64,000 nt of DNA, taken from contig NZ_CALUYG010000001.1 in the NCBI RefSeq assembly GCF_944324935.1, forward strand, positions 88,171-152,170, given 5' to 3'. The notes under the pieces are model-generated. The model did not search any database. It was not told the origin of the DNA and saw only the letters and a list, made by a program, of their open reading frames with translations. Origin of the DNA: an uncultured Desulfovibrio sp. Its GTDB lineage: Bacteria; Desulfobacterota; Desulfovibrionia; Desulfovibrionales; Desulfovibrionaceae. Shown here piece after piece: positions 1 through 8,440 of the stretch. The position numbers and the translations under genes were made by a program. Position 1 is the stretch's first letter. Each line of letters starts with the position of its first letter.

Positions 1-1676
1 TCCGCCTCCGGCAGGAGCAGGTCCACCCCCCAGCTGCCGCGCAGGCGCACGCCCGCGCCATCCGCCGCGAGATCTTCCAGCGAGATTCGCCAGAAGCGCT
101 GCCGCTCCTGCTGGCGCAGCCCCGCCGCCAGCAGGAGGTCCGCCCGCAGGGGGGCGTCGTCCAGACGCGTCTCGGCGTGCAGGGCCAGGCGCAGCGTGCC
201 GCCGTCCAGCGCGGCGCGCCAGCGCAGCGGCAGGGATCCCAGCCGTAGACGCGGGGCTGTCAGGCGGAGGGGGCGGGCCGGGGCTGCGGGAGCGGCCTTT
301 GCCGTTGAGTGGGCGGGTTGTTGCGGCGCGGCGGAGCCGGGACTTGCCGGGGCTGGCGCGGCAGGATCCGCCAGTGCGGCGGGGAGCAGCTTCGTGCCGT
401 CCACGTCAAGAGAGAGGCGCGGCGCGCCCAGCGGGCCGCTCAGGCAAAGCTGCGCCGATGCCGGGCCGGAAAGCAGGGCGGTCCAGGCCTCCGGCCGGCG
501 CGGCGTGACGTCCAGTCGCAGGGAGAGTTCCAGCGGCGCGTCCCACAGCCGTTCCGGCCGGGCATCCAGATGCAGGGAAAAGCGGCCGGCCGCATGGGCG
601 ACGCCCGCCGTGGCCTCGATCTCCGGCAGCGCAAGGCTCCACTGCCCGTCCTCCTGCCGCCGCGCCCGCAGCCGCAGGCGCGCGTCGGCCCGGCCCGTGC
701 CGAACAGGGGGAGCAGGGCGTCGGGAAGCTCCCGGCGCACGGACGACGCGGGGGAAGGGGGCGTGCCGGGCGAGGCCGTCGCTGCCGCCGTGGCCGCATC
801 GCTTGCGGCCGGAACGCCGCCGGAAGCGGCCATGTCCGCCGTCATGTCCGCGGCCGGTGATGCCGTGGCGGCGGTCGTCTCTTCGGGCGGGGATGCCTCG
901 TCCTGCGGCCAGAGGGCCTGCGCCGTGAGATCGGCCAGCAGGTCGGCGCGCGGGCCCAGCCCGCCGTCAAGGCGCAGCTCCAGGGAGACGCGGGGGAAGG
1001 GGCCGCCGGCGTCTGGCGTGTCCCGCATGTCGGGCGGCATGTCCTCCGCCTCAGGGGGCAGCAGGGCCAGCCACTCCGGCGGCAGGGCCAGCTTGTCCAC
1101 ACGCACGAGCGCCTGGACGCGCGGCAGGGCGGCGGGCAGATCGCCCAGCAGGGCCAGCACCTCGTGCAGGCTCCGTCCCACATGATCCGCCAGTTCGCCG
1201 GGCGTACGCACGGGCTCCGCCTCGGGCGGGCTGTCCGGCAGCAGGGGCAGCCGGTAGAGGCCGCCGCCGCGCAGGGCAAGGGGATCCAGATGCAGCACGA
1301 AGCCATCCTGCCAGCCGAGCTTCCAGGCAAAGGACGCCTCCGGGAGATCCAGCCAGCGGCCCGCGGCATCTTCGCCACGCACGGCCAGCCTGATCTGGAA
1401 GGGCAGGCCTTCCAGCCTGTCCAGCGTGAGGCGCAGGCCGGAGGGCTCCAGCGCCGAGGCCAGCGTGGCGTTGAGGGTTTCCCGCAGCCAGGCCTGACCG
1501 GAGGCAGAGCACAGCCAGCCCAGGCCTCCCCCGGCAAGCAGGAGCAGGAGCGCCGGAAAGAGCAGCAGCGCGCGCAGCAGGCGTCGCCGGCGTCCGCCCG
1601 GCTGTTTCGGGGGCCTGGGCGTGGCGGCGGGCTCCGCCGGGCGGGGGACGGGAGGGGCGGGGACGACCTGCGGCAT
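1..1676 (-). CDS. tamB: TamB-like translocation/assembly protein, 3' end outside the window
   Basis: This is an open frame of 558 codons running off the left edge. The N-terminus is an arginine-rich stretch followed by one hydrophobic segment at about residues 30-50, which fits an inner-membrane anchor. It continues as a long Ala/Leu/Asp-rich periplasmic region, with a low-complexity Ala/Thr/Pro stretch in the middle. TamB proteins are anchored in the inner membrane and span the periplasm to work with TamA on outer-membrane assembly or lipid transport. The main evidence is position: its ATG overlaps the tamA stop by one base (TGATG), so the two are translationally coupled. The DUF490 C-terminal domain that would settle the family lies outside the window. 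Confidence 0.8.
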   Translation of the reverse strand, partial: MPQVVPAPPVPRPAEPAATPRPPKQPGGRRRRLLRALLLFPALLLLLAGGGLGWLCSASGQAWLRETLNATLASALEPSGLRLTLDRLEGLPFQIRLAVRGEDAAGRWLDLPEASFAWKLGWQDGFVLHLDPLALRGGGLYRLPLLPDSPPEAEPVRTPGELADHVGRSLHEVLALLGDLPAALPRVQALVRVDKLALPPEWLALLPPEAEDMPPDMRDTPDAGGPFPRVSLELRLDGGLGPRADLLADLTAQALWPQDEASPPEETTAATASPAADMTADMAASGGVPAASDAATAAATASPGTPPSPASSVRRELPDALLPLFGTGRADARLRLRARRQEDGQWSLALPEIEATAGVAHAAGRFSLHLDARPERLWDAPLELSLRLDVTPRRPEAWTALLSGPASAQLCLSGPLGAPRLSLDVDGTKLLPAALADPAAPAPASPGSAAPQQPAHSTAKAAPAAPARPLRLTAPRLRLGSLPLRWRAALDGGTLRLALHAETRLDDAPLRADLLLAAGLRQQERQRFWRISLEDLAADGAGVRLRGSWGVDLLLPEA

Positions 1677-3856
1677 CAGAATGATTGTCCTATGCTGATA
1701 TAGAATTGCAACGGCGGATCGCCGTCCACGGGATTGAGGGGCGTGGCCACATCGAGCCGCAGCGGGCCCACGGGCGTGTAATAGCGCAGGCCGAGGCCCG
1801 TCCCCCAGTGCAGGTCGCGCAGGGTGGGGTACTGTTCGCGGTAGGCCATGCCGCCGTCCAGAAAGGGCACGAGGCCCACATCTTCCGTGATCTTGATGCG
1901 GGCTTCCAGATTGACCAGCTGATAGGAGCGGCCGCCCAGCGGATCGCCCTTGTGGTTGCGCGGGCCGAGCGACTGGTAGGAATAGCCGCGCACGCTGCCC
2001 GCGCCGCCGGCGTAATAGCGCATGGATGCCGGCATGGCGTGCAGGGGGACGCCCGCCATCATGCCCGCCGCCACGCGCCCCGCCAGCACGAGCCGGTCAT
2101 CCGGCTTGCCGCGCGGGGTATGGAAGGGGGCGTAATAGCCCATCCATTCGGCCTCGCCGGTCAGGGCGGTGAAGGTCGTGTCGTAGTAGCCTGCCACAGG
2201 GCTGACGAGGACCTTGCCGAAGGTTCCTTCGCGCGGGCTGACCTTGTTGTCCCGGCTGTCGCGGCGGATGGTGAAGCGCGGGCCGATGACGCTGTACAGA
2301 CGCATGCCGTGACCGTCTTCGGCGATCTGGCCGCCGTCGCCGCCCACGCCCACGCCCACACGCCAGAAGCGGTTGACCCGGCGGTTGAGGTAGGCATAGC
2401 CCGCCAGACCGCGCCGTTCATACGCGTCCGTGTCCTCGTGCAGGGCCGAGGCTTCGGCGTCCAGGCTCTGACCGGAGCGCAGGAAGGCGGGCTTTTCAAA
2501 GCTGGCCACGAGACCCTGTTTTTCCGTGGTGACGGGCAGATTCAGGCGCAGGGTCTCGCCGTTGCCGAGGATGTTGCGGTGTTCCCACTCGCCCTCCACC
2601 CCGAAGCCGGTATCCGTATCGTAGCGGGCCTCGGCCGCCAGTGAGCGGAAGGGCGCGTCTTCCACGCTGAGATCCAGCGGCAGGGGCGCGACCTTGCCGG
2701 GGCCGGACTGCCGCCGCCATTCGTCCAGGGCGGGTTTGAGGGTGACGCTGTTGAACAGGCCGAGCCCCCGCAGGCGGTCGCCGTAATTGCCCACGCGGCG
2801 GCTGTTCCAGCGTTCGTCGTCCGGCCGCCAGTAGGCGAGCCGCTTCAGATAGGCCTCGGCCACTTCGCTGGCGCTCACAAGACGCACCTCGCCCATGAGG
2901 GCGGGCGGGCCGGGATCGATGACGATCTCGGCATTGAGCGTGCGCAGCTCCTTGTCCAGGGTGTAGCGCGTGGCGGCCGTTTTGGCGATGGGGTAGCCCT
3001 GGCGGCGCAGATAGCGCCCCACTCTGTCCACGGCTTCCAGCATGTCTTCGGCGGTGACGGGCTTGCCCGGTTCGAGGCGCAGATGGTGCGGAAAGCGCGG
3101 CGGCGACACGGGTTCGCGCGCTTCCCGGCCCAGCAGGCCCTGGAGGCCGCTGTACTGGGCAAGGCGGGTCCCTTTGCGGAAGGCCTCCGGCACATAGGGC
3201 TCAGGCTCATAGCGGACCACGGCGCGGCCCAGCACATAGCGGGGCCCGGGCACGAGGCGCAGCACCACCTGAGCCTTCTTGCCGCCCATGTCGATGTGGA
3301 AGTCCGCCGTGCCTTCATAATAGCCCTGGGCATGCAGGAGCTGTTCGGCGCTTTCCTTGTCCAGTCGGGCCCGCCGTTCCAGCGCCAGCAGGCTGTCCGG
3401 CGCCTCCTTGCGTAATTGCAGCAGGGTGCTGGCCGCTTCCATCTTGTCCTTGAGGTCCTCCGCCGCCGCGGTCAGCTCATCCCGGCGGGGCGCGGACTTT
3501 TCCGTTTCAAGAGCGTCCGCCGGGGTGTCCGTCGGGGCTGCCTTGTCGTCGGCCCCGGCATCATCCAGCGGGTGGGCGTAGGGATCGCCGTCCGCCCGGG
3601 CGGCGGCCACCTCCCGGGTGACGGCGGCGGCCTCATCCCGCAGGCGATCCGTGCCGGTGTCCGGGCGGGGAAGAGGTTTCTCCACCACAATGCGGACATC
3701 ATAGGGGACGGGATCGGCCGCCCAGGAGGCCTCCCCGGGGGGGGTATCGTCCTGCGGCGGCTGTTCCTGCAGCATCTGTACGAGGCCGCAGCCCCCGAGC
3801 AGGGGGATGATGAGCAGCCAGCAGAGGATATGGGTACACAATCGGCGGAAAAACAT
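1676..3856 (-). CDS. tamA: TamA-like Omp85 outer-membrane protein
   Basis: A 726-aa Omp85/D15 surface-antigen protein. The N-terminus looks like a lipoprotein signal, with lipobox L20-G21-G22-C23. A low-complexity acidic linker follows to about residue 110, then a POTRA-type region from about 150 to 390. The rest is a C-terminal beta-barrel with the VRGY lid-loop motif at 622-625, and the protein ends in phenylalanine as barrel proteins usually do. The next gene on the same strand is tamB, which supports TamA over BamA. Family members assemble selected outer-membrane proteins. A cysteine-anchored TamA is unusual compared with the E. coli protein. The start has no clear ribosome-binding site, so its position is less certain than the family call. 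Confidence 0.88.
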   Translation of the reverse strand: MFFRRLCTHILCWLLIIPLLGGCGLVQMLQEQPPQDDTPPGEASWAADPVPYDVRIVVEKPLPRPDTGTDRLRDEAAAVTREVAAARADGDPYAHPLDDAGADDKAAPTDTPADALETEKSAPRRDELTAAAEDLKDKMEAASTLLQLRKEAPDSLLALERRARLDKESAEQLLHAQGYYEGTADFHIDMGGKKAQVVLRLVPGPRYVLGRAVVRYEPEPYVPEAFRKGTRLAQYSGLQGLLGREAREPVSPPRFPHHLRLEPGKPVTAEDMLEAVDRVGRYLRRQGYPIAKTAATRYTLDKELRTLNAEIVIDPGPPALMGEVRLVSASEVAEAYLKRLAYWRPDDERWNSRRVGNYGDRLRGLGLFNSVTLKPALDEWRRQSGPGKVAPLPLDLSVEDAPFRSLAAEARYDTDTGFGVEGEWEHRNILGNGETLRLNLPVTTEKQGLVASFEKPAFLRSGQSLDAEASALHEDTDAYERRGLAGYAYLNRRVNRFWRVGVGVGGDGGQIAEDGHGMRLYSVIGPRFTIRRDSRDNKVSPREGTFGKVLVSPVAGYYDTTFTALTGEAEWMGYYAPFHTPRGKPDDRLVLAGRVAAGMMAGVPLHAMPASMRYYAGGAGSVRGYSYQSLGPRNHKGDPLGGRSYQLVNLEARIKITEDVGLVPFLDGGMAYREQYPTLRDLHWGTGLGLRYYTPVGPLRLDVATPLNPVDGDPPLQFYISIGQSF

Positions 3857-3903
3857 GGAGCATGGTAGCCTGTCACCCGCCTGGCCGCAAGGGGCCTGAC
3901 GGC

Positions 3904-3932
3904 TTGGAAATCCTGGCGCACTGCGCTACAAG
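3904..3932 (+). promoter_or_regulatory. Candidate promoter for the DsrE-like gene
   Basis: TTGGAA at 3904-3909 and TACAAG at 3927-3932 are separated by 17 bp, upstream of the gene starting at 3973. The call rests on spacing and partial consensus match only. Confidence 0.4.
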
Positions 3933-3972
3933 GAGAGAGACATCATCCCCTAGCTTCTCCAGGAGAGCCGAC

Positions 3973-4320
3973 ATGACCTATGATCTTTGTCTCCATGTTG
4001 ATCTGAACGACGCCGCCCTGCTGGCGCTGGCCCTCAAGAATGCCCGCAATTACCAGAATGCCTTGCCGGATGAGACCTTTGAACTGGTCATGGTGGGCAA
4101 CGGGCCCTCGGTGACGCTCTTTACCGCCGCCCAGCCCGCCTTGCGGGAGATGGCCCAGCCGCTCATGGACAAGGGCCTCAAGATCCGTCTGTGCCGCAAC
4201 GCCCTCAATGACAACAATCTGACCGAGGCCGATCTCTGGCCGGGCATCACGGTGGTTCCCGCCGGGCTGGTCGAGATCGTGCGCCTCCAGAAGGCCGGTT
4301 TCGCCTATATCAAACCGTAG
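3973..4320 (+). CDS. DsrE family protein
   Basis: A 115-aa protein starting at an ATG with an AGGAGA ribosome-binding site. It has the DsrE/DsrF-like layout: a beta strand and helix at the start, a VGNGP turn at about 41-45, and a cysteine at position 74 in the local context LCRNAL, where DsrE/TusD-type proteins often carry their sulfur-binding cysteine. Characterised relatives shuttle persulfide sulfur, but many stand-alone members have no known role. It stands alone between the divergent tamA gene and a TPR gene, and it is 52 kb from dsrAB in this window, so a link with sulfite reduction is only inference. Confidence 0.75.
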   Translation: MTYDLCLHVDLNDAALLALALKNARNYQNALPDETFELVMVGNGPSVTLFTAAQPALREMAQPLMDKGLKIRLCRNALNDNNLTEADLWPGITVVPAGLVEIVRLQKAGFAYIKP

Positions 4321-4339
4321 GGGGACAGGCCCGCGTGCG

Positions 4340-4383
4340 AGAACGCCCCTCCCCGGCGCAGTGCGGGCGGGAAGGGGCGTTCT
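4340..4383. repeat. Inverted repeat after the DsrE-like gene
   Basis: Arms AGAACGCCCCT (4340-4350) and AGGGGCGTTCT (4373-4383) form a perfect 11-bp stem with a 22-base loop, 20 bases after the stop codon. There is no T-run, so it may be an mRNA 3'-end stability hairpin or a factor-assisted terminator. Confidence 0.6.
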
Positions 4384-4396
4384 CTGTATACGGGTT

Positions 4397-4485
4397 GTTC
4401 GCGCGGTCCGTGCGCGGGAAGGGGCCTTACCCGCCGTCACGACATTGTGTACCTGCCGTTCGCGCGGTCCGTGCGCGGGAAGGGG
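4397..4485. repeat. Two copies of a 28-bp direct repeat
   Basis: A 28-base sequence starting GTTCGCGCGGTCC occurs identically at 4397-4424 and 4458-4485, 61 bases apart. It lies between the convergent DsrE-like and TPR genes. Both copies end in a GGGAAGGGG stretch that also occurs in the neighbouring hairpin. Two copies are too few for a CRISPR array. Confidence 0.75.
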
Positions 4486-4547
4486 GCAGGCCGGGGCCCC
4501 CCGGCCGGCGTGTGCGCGGCAGCGGGGACAAGGGCCGGCGATCTTCC

Positions 4548-5357
4548 CTAAACAAGTTTTTCTTTCTGCTTTTCGGCGTAATCCAGCATTTTCCGTGCTT
4601 CTTCAAAATCCGGCTTGAGCTGGAGCGCCGCCTTGGCGGCCATGATGGCCTTGTCCCACTTTTTCCAGTCGATGTAGAGCCGGCCGATGTTGAAATACAG
4701 GTTGGGCTCGTTGCGAAGATACTGCGAACCGCGCAGGAAATAGCTTTCGGCCACATCGAACTTGCCGAGCTTGCGCAGGGCGATGCCGGCGGCGCTGTAG
4801 AGGAAGAGCATGTCCGGCTGACCGTCGATGGCGGCCGTGAGGTATTCCACGGCTTCTTCATACAGGCCGGCCTTGAGCAGTATCTCCCCCGCTCTGCCCC
4901 GCAGGATGAAGTCCGCGGGATACTCGCGCACGAGCATGGCCAGCGTGGCCTTGCCGGCCACGACCTGCCCGCGCGCCAGCTCGTCGGCGGCCTTGGCCAG
5001 GCCGCTGCGCTTGCGTTCTTCCACTTCGCGCATGCGCTCCTGAGCGTCTTCCATCTCCGCTTCCTGAAGGACGCTCAGCAGGTTGCCGAGCTGTTCGTAC
5101 AGGGCCTTGCCCTGCCCGGGTTCATAGGTGATGGCGAGCGCGTAATGCTGCCGCACCCGCGGCATGTTGGCGATGACGGCCACCGCATTGGCGATCATTT
5201 CCGAAAATTCCATCCGTTCGGCCTTCATGAGCGGCTGACGGAGGATGACGGCCAGCGCGCTTTGCAGCGCCTGGACCGCGGGCATGGCCTTGTCCTGTTT
5301 GGCGAGCGAGCTGATTTGCCCCAGCTGGCGGCGGGCATTGGCTAATTCGGCAGACAT
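4548..5357 (-). CDS. Tetratricopeptide-repeat protein
   Basis: A 269-aa protein without a signal peptide or membrane segment, so probably cytoplasmic. The N-terminal half is helical, with a charged segment rich in Glu/Arg at about 110-130 that may be coiled coil. The C-terminal half has three to four TPR units; AGLYEEAVEYL, GKFDVAESYF and KKWDKAIMAAKA show the expected Gly/Ala/Tyr spacing. TPR arrays bind other proteins and nothing nearby names a partner. The ATG at 5357 was chosen because a GAGG lies 5' of it and the N-terminus is plausible; the frame stays open further upstream. Its function is unknown. Confidence 0.75.
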   Translation of the reverse strand: MSAELANARRQLGQISSLAKQDKAMPAVQALQSALAVILRQPLMKAERMEFSEMIANAVAVIANMPRVRQHYALAITYEPGQGKALYEQLGNLLSVLQEAEMEDAQERMREVEERKRSGLAKAADELARGQVVAGKATLAMLVREYPADFILRGRAGEILLKAGLYEEAVEYLTAAIDGQPDMLFLYSAAGIALRKLGKFDVAESYFLRGSQYLRNEPNLYFNIGRLYIDWKKWDKAIMAAKAALQLKPDFEEARKMLDYAEKQKEKLV

Positions 5358-5682
5358 GTGCGCCTCGTTACAGTTATGGTGAAAGGACAATCTACCCCAG
5401 CACGGCGGGAGAGTAAAGCCCCGGCAACGGGAACGGAAGGTCGGGAAAGACAAATCGCATTTCTAGAAAATATATGGAAATTATTTAGTTTTTTCTTGAT
5501 GGCATAATTTTTGTTTGCAGGTCGCTTTTACCGGTCCGGGCCATTGACAAGCTTTTGCGGCGGATGCTAACTTTTTTCCGCCGGCGAAAATCTCCGGCAG
5601 CCATGTGGCGTTCCCACGCCAGCCCGCAGGATCGTCCGTCGGGTGGGAAGTTACGGCGGTATCGCCAAAGGAAGGAAGCACC
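5358..5682. other. Divergent intergenic region with AT-rich island
   Basis: This 325-bp gap separates the TPR gene (-) from the gene at 5683 (+). Bases 5459-5518 are strongly AT-rich against a GC-rich background, which fits a promoter zone for both directions. Apart from the promoter listed separately I see no gene or hairpin in it. Confidence 0.5.
5544..5572 (+). promoter_or_regulatory. Candidate sigma-70 type promoter
   Basis: A perfect TTGACA at 5544-5549 is followed after 17 bp by CTAACT at 5567-5572. It would drive the gene starting at GTG 5683 with a leader of about 100 bases. Confidence 0.5.
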
Positions 5683-6054
5683 GTGCAAAAGACTCTGGAA
5701 GAGATTTGTCTCAAACACGACAACGGCAACGACTTGTGCTTTCGCGGGCGTCTTTTTTCCGAATGCTCCTGGTTCGATGATGAACATCAGGTGATGACCC
5801 GGCAGAAATTGTATGTGACGGACAAGAATGAACAGGTCTATTACATCGTCCGTTCCCACGGGCAGGAGCGCAGCCGCCATGCCTACCGTCTGACCGTGGA
5901 CGGGGAGACCTGCGTCATCTACAATGGCCGCAGCGAGATGGCCTTGCAATTCGATATGCTGATGCTGGCCGTGCGCGGCCTGTGCGGCCTGGATGCCGAG
6001 GCCACGCCGACTCTCGGTCAGGTGGAAGAAATGCTGCGCGTGGTCAACGGCTAG
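5683..6054 (+). CDS. Conserved-looking hypothetical protein
   Basis: A 123-aa protein that I place in no family. GTG 5683 is preferred because GGAAGGAAG lies just upstream; longer in-frame starts would put the promoter inside the coding sequence. It is soluble, with alternating hydrophobic strands in the middle, two cysteines near the N-terminus and a DxxxC-rich C-terminal part. It is monocistronic: a promoter is visible 110 bases upstream and an intrinsic terminator 42 bases downstream. Confidence 0.65.
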   Translation: MQKTLEEICLKHDNGNDLCFRGRLFSECSWFDDEHQVMTRQKLYVTDKNEQVYYIVRSHGQERSRHAYRLTVDGETCVIYNGRSEMALQFDMLMLAVRGLCGLDAEATPTLGQVEEMLRVVNG

Positions 6055-6092
6055 GTCCCCCGGCGGACCGCCGCCGTCTCCCTTCGCATCCG

Positions 6093-6635
6093 TCATGCCC
6101 CCGTAAGGGGGCTTTTTTTATGGTGTCGGCCTTCCAGCGCGAGCAGGAAGCGCTTGATGTCCTGTCCTGCGGAATAGCCTCCCGGATCGCCGCCAGTGCG
6201 GATGACCCTGTGGCAGGGAATGATGACGGGAAGGGGGTTCCTGCCATTGGCATTGCCCACGGCCCGGCAGGCATGCGGCTGTCCGATGCTGGCGGCCAGC
6301 ATGGCGTAACTCCAGGTCATGCCGTAGGGGATGGCGCGCAGGGCCTGCCAGACGCGTTGCTGGAAGGGCGTGCCCCGCACATCCAGCGGCAGCGTGAAGG
6401 CGTGCAGGCTGCCGGCAAAATAGGCGTCCAGCTCTTCCCGGGCCTGCGCGAGATGTCGCCGTATGGCCGCATCCGCCGGTACGGCCGCGACAGGCGGGCG
6501 CTCCGCCTGTCGTGCGGCGTCATGATCGCAAAAGCGCAATGCCGCAAGCCCGCGCGGCGAAGCAAGGAGCAGCAGCTCGCCCAGGGGGGAGGGGATACGC
6601 TGCGCGCCCAGACTGCCATCGGCAAAAGGCGTCAT
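6093..6635 (-). CDS. ogt: Methylated-DNA--protein-cysteine S-methyltransferase
   Basis: A 180-aa suicide DNA-repair protein of the Ogt/AGT family. It transfers an alkyl group from O6-methylguanine to its own cysteine. The active-site motif IIPCHRVI is at about residues 138-145, preceded by the conserved RAVGNANGRNP helix-turn region and the GTPFQQRVW helix. It has the normal length for an N-terminal ribonuclease-like domain plus the DNA-binding domain. Its start overlaps the stop of the MFS transporter gene by ATGA, so the two are coupled. The C-terminal KKSPLTGA is shaped by the convergent terminator. Confidence 0.92.
   Translation of the reverse strand: MTPFADGSLGAQRIPSPLGELLLLASPRGLAALRFCDHDAARQAERPPVAAVPADAAIRRHLAQAREELDAYFAGSLHAFTLPLDVRGTPFQQRVWQALRAIPYGMTWSYAMLAASIGQPHACRAVGNANGRNPLPVIIPCHRVIRTGGDPGGYSAGQDIKRFLLALEGRHHKKSPLTGA
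6097..6119 (+). terminator. Intrinsic terminator, overlapping the 3' end of ogt
   Basis: The stem GCCCCC/GGGGGC has a GTAA tetraloop (6097-6112) followed by seven T residues. It ends the + strand gene at 5683-6054. It lies inside the last codons of the convergent ogt gene, which therefore encodes the hairpin as protein at its C-terminus. Confidence 0.85.
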
Positions 6636-7810
6636 GCCGCGTCACCCTGCGGGCCCGGGTCGTCCGCCGGCGCGGGATCGCGCAGGAAGCAGGCGGCCAG
6701 CCCGCCCACCACCGCCACGGGCGCAAGGCAGAGCATGGCCGTGGGCAGGCCCCCGTACTGATCGGCCACGCGGCCCAGCAGCGGGGTGACCATGCCGCCC
6801 ACGCTGAGAGCGAGCCCCAGCGTCACGCCGGAGGCCAGACCCACGTTGCGGGCAAGGTACTTCTGCCCCAGCACCACCATGGCGCTGAACGGCGAAAACA
6901 GGCCCACGGCCAGCGGGGCGAGCAGCAGGGCCGCCAGCCAGGGGGTGTCCGTACGGGGGAAGAGCAGCAGGGCCGGCAGGCAGACGAGGTAGGCCAGCCG
7001 GATGACGCGGCTGTATCCTATCCTGTCCGCCAGCATGCCGCCCAGCACATTGCTGGTGACGCCCACGCCGCAGAAAAAGGTCAGCACCAGCCCGGCATCG
7101 GTCGTGCCGGCCCGGAAGACGTCCGTCCAGTAAAGGGGGATGTAGCTGTTGAGGCCAAGGAACAGAATGGAGCGGGACATGATGACCAGCGTCAGCGTGC
7201 CGAAGGCCCGCCAGTCGTTGCGGCCCCCGGGAGATGCCTTTGCCGCCTGCCGGGGCGCATCCGGCAGGGGAGCGCAGAGCAGCAGGCGAAACAACAGGGC
7301 GGCCATGACCAGCGAGAGCAGGGCGAAAACCAGCGTGCCCCGCAGGCCGAACAGGTGCGTGGCCGCCGTGACCAGCAGCGGCCCCAGCACAAGGCCGCTG
7401 TTGCCGCCCACGGAAAAGATGCTGAGCCCCGTGCCCTGCCGGCGGTCGGAAACGCGGTTGGCGTAGCGCGCGCCTTCGGGATGGAACAGCGCCCCGCCGA
7501 TGCCGCTCAGCACAAGGGCGGCGAAAATGGCCGCGTAGCTGTCCAGCAGGCCGCACAGGCCGATGCCCAGTCCGGCAAGCAGGACCCCCAGCGGCACAAA
7601 GACGGGGCTGTGTACCCTGTCCGACAGCAGGCCGAACGCGGGTTGCACGATGGACGAGGCCACGGAATAGGCGAACATGAGGCCGCCGGCCGTCTGGTAG
7701 TCGAAATGATGCACGGCCGCCAGATAGGGCAGCAGGGTGGGCAGTGCGCCGCCGTTGACGTCGCAGGAGAGGTGTCCCAGAGAGATGGTGAGGATCTTTC
7801 GGATATCCAT
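6632..7810 (-). CDS. MFS transporter, fosmidomycin-resistance (Fsr) type
   Basis: A hydrophobic protein of about 392 aa with roughly 12 membrane segments. Fsr-like features include the early LGHLSCDVNGG segment, a FHPEGARYA motif after the fourth helix and an SIFSVGGNSGL stretch before helix five, matching the E. coli Fsr layout. Fsr exports fosmidomycin and similar compounds; the substrate here is unknown. The start is set at ATG 7810, where family similarity begins, though ATG 7828 is also possible. It is translationally coupled to ogt downstream, an unexplained but clear two-gene unit. Confidence 0.82.
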   Translation of the reverse strand: MDIRKILTISLGHLSCDVNGGALPTLLPYLAAVHHFDYQTAGGLMFAYSVASSIVQPAFGLLSDRVHSPVFVPLGVLLAGLGIGLCGLLDSYAAIFAALVLSGIGGALFHPEGARYANRVSDRRQGTGLSIFSVGGNSGLVLGPLLVTAATHLFGLRGTLVFALLSLVMAALLFRLLLCAPLPDAPRQAAKASPGGRNDWRAFGTLTLVIMSRSILFLGLNSYIPLYWTDVFRAGTTDAGLVLTFFCGVGVTSNVLGGMLADRIGYSRVIRLAYLVCLPALLLFPRTDTPWLAALLLAPLAVGLFSPFSAMVVLGQKYLARNVGLASGVTLGLALSVGGMVTPLLGRVADQYGGLPTAMLCLAPVAVVGGLAACFLRDPAPADDPGPQGDAA

Positions 7811-8098
7811 GCGCGCTTCGCTCCGCATCAGGCAATGGCGCGAGCTTACGCTTTCCGGCCTTGCAAGTAAAGCCGGGGAACGGAATGACGCCAGCGGCAC
7901 GAACCCGCAGCCGACCGTTTATGGGTGCTGCGCGCGGCGGGTCCATGCGTCACTGAGGGCTGTCGCCGGGCTGGCGTCGTGAAGGGAAAGAGATGGACGG
8001 GGCGATGGCAGGCGGTACATGTCCCGTGGCGGAGATGGCGGCAATGGCTCGCGCATCCTCCCGGCGATCGGGAACAGGGCTGGCCCGCGCAGGAACGT
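7811..8098. other. Intergenic stretch without recognisable genes
   Basis: This 288-bp region lies between the MFS start and the stop of the small gene at 8099. Both genes are on the - strand. I see no convincing gene, strong terminator or repeat in it; the open frames have no ribosome-binding site and no recognisable protein. Confidence 0.4.
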
Positions 8099-8299
8099 TC
8101 AACAGAGTTTGAGGATGTCCCGGTACACCTGATACACGTCAAGGACGGCATCACGCGGGGAAAGGTTGCGGTCCCCGGACATGAGGAGGCAGGCTGACCG
8201 CGCCATATGCAGCCGCACTCCCTTGTTGAGATTGTCTATGTCGGCAATGGTGAGCGTGGGCTGGCTTTGCGCTTCCTGTTCCTGGTCCTGGTCTGCCAT
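8099..8299 (-). CDS. Small hypothetical protein
   Basis: A 66-aa protein starting at ATG 8299, preceded by a textbook AAGGAGG ribosome-binding site. It opens with an acidic, glutamine-rich segment (DQDQEQEAQSQ) and continues as a helical domain with the motifs LTIADIDNLNKG and NLSPRDAVLDVYQVYRDIL. It is soluble with no metal-binding pattern. The promoter immediately upstream is AT-rich and strong-looking, so the gene is very likely expressed. I cannot assign a function. Confidence 0.72.
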   Translation of the reverse strand: MADQDQEQEAQSQPTLTIADIDNLNKGVRLHMARSACLLMSGDRNLSPRDAVLDVYQVYRDILKLC

Positions 8300-8331
8300 A
8301 CGCGATTCCTCCTTGGGTAAACATTTATTAA

Positions 8332-8360
8332 AAAATACATATTCACTATGCTTTTGACAA
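8332..8360 (-). promoter_or_regulatory. Candidate promoter for the small gene at 8099-8299
   Basis: On the - strand TTGTCA (8355-8360) and TATTTT (8332-8337) are 17 bp apart, about 32 bases before the start codon. Inverted heptamers GTAAACA (8317-8323) and TGTTTAC (8391-8397) flank it and could be an operator. Confidence 0.5.
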
Positions 8361-8440
8361 GAGGGAGGCATGCGCGGAAAAAATAATACTTGTTTACTAT
8401 GTTTAGGCGTGCGCGGCGAAAGACGACACATACGGCGGCA

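Noticed and set aside
4397-4485. Possible CRISPR array
   Set aside because: There are only two repeats, no further units at regular spacing and no cas genes in the window.
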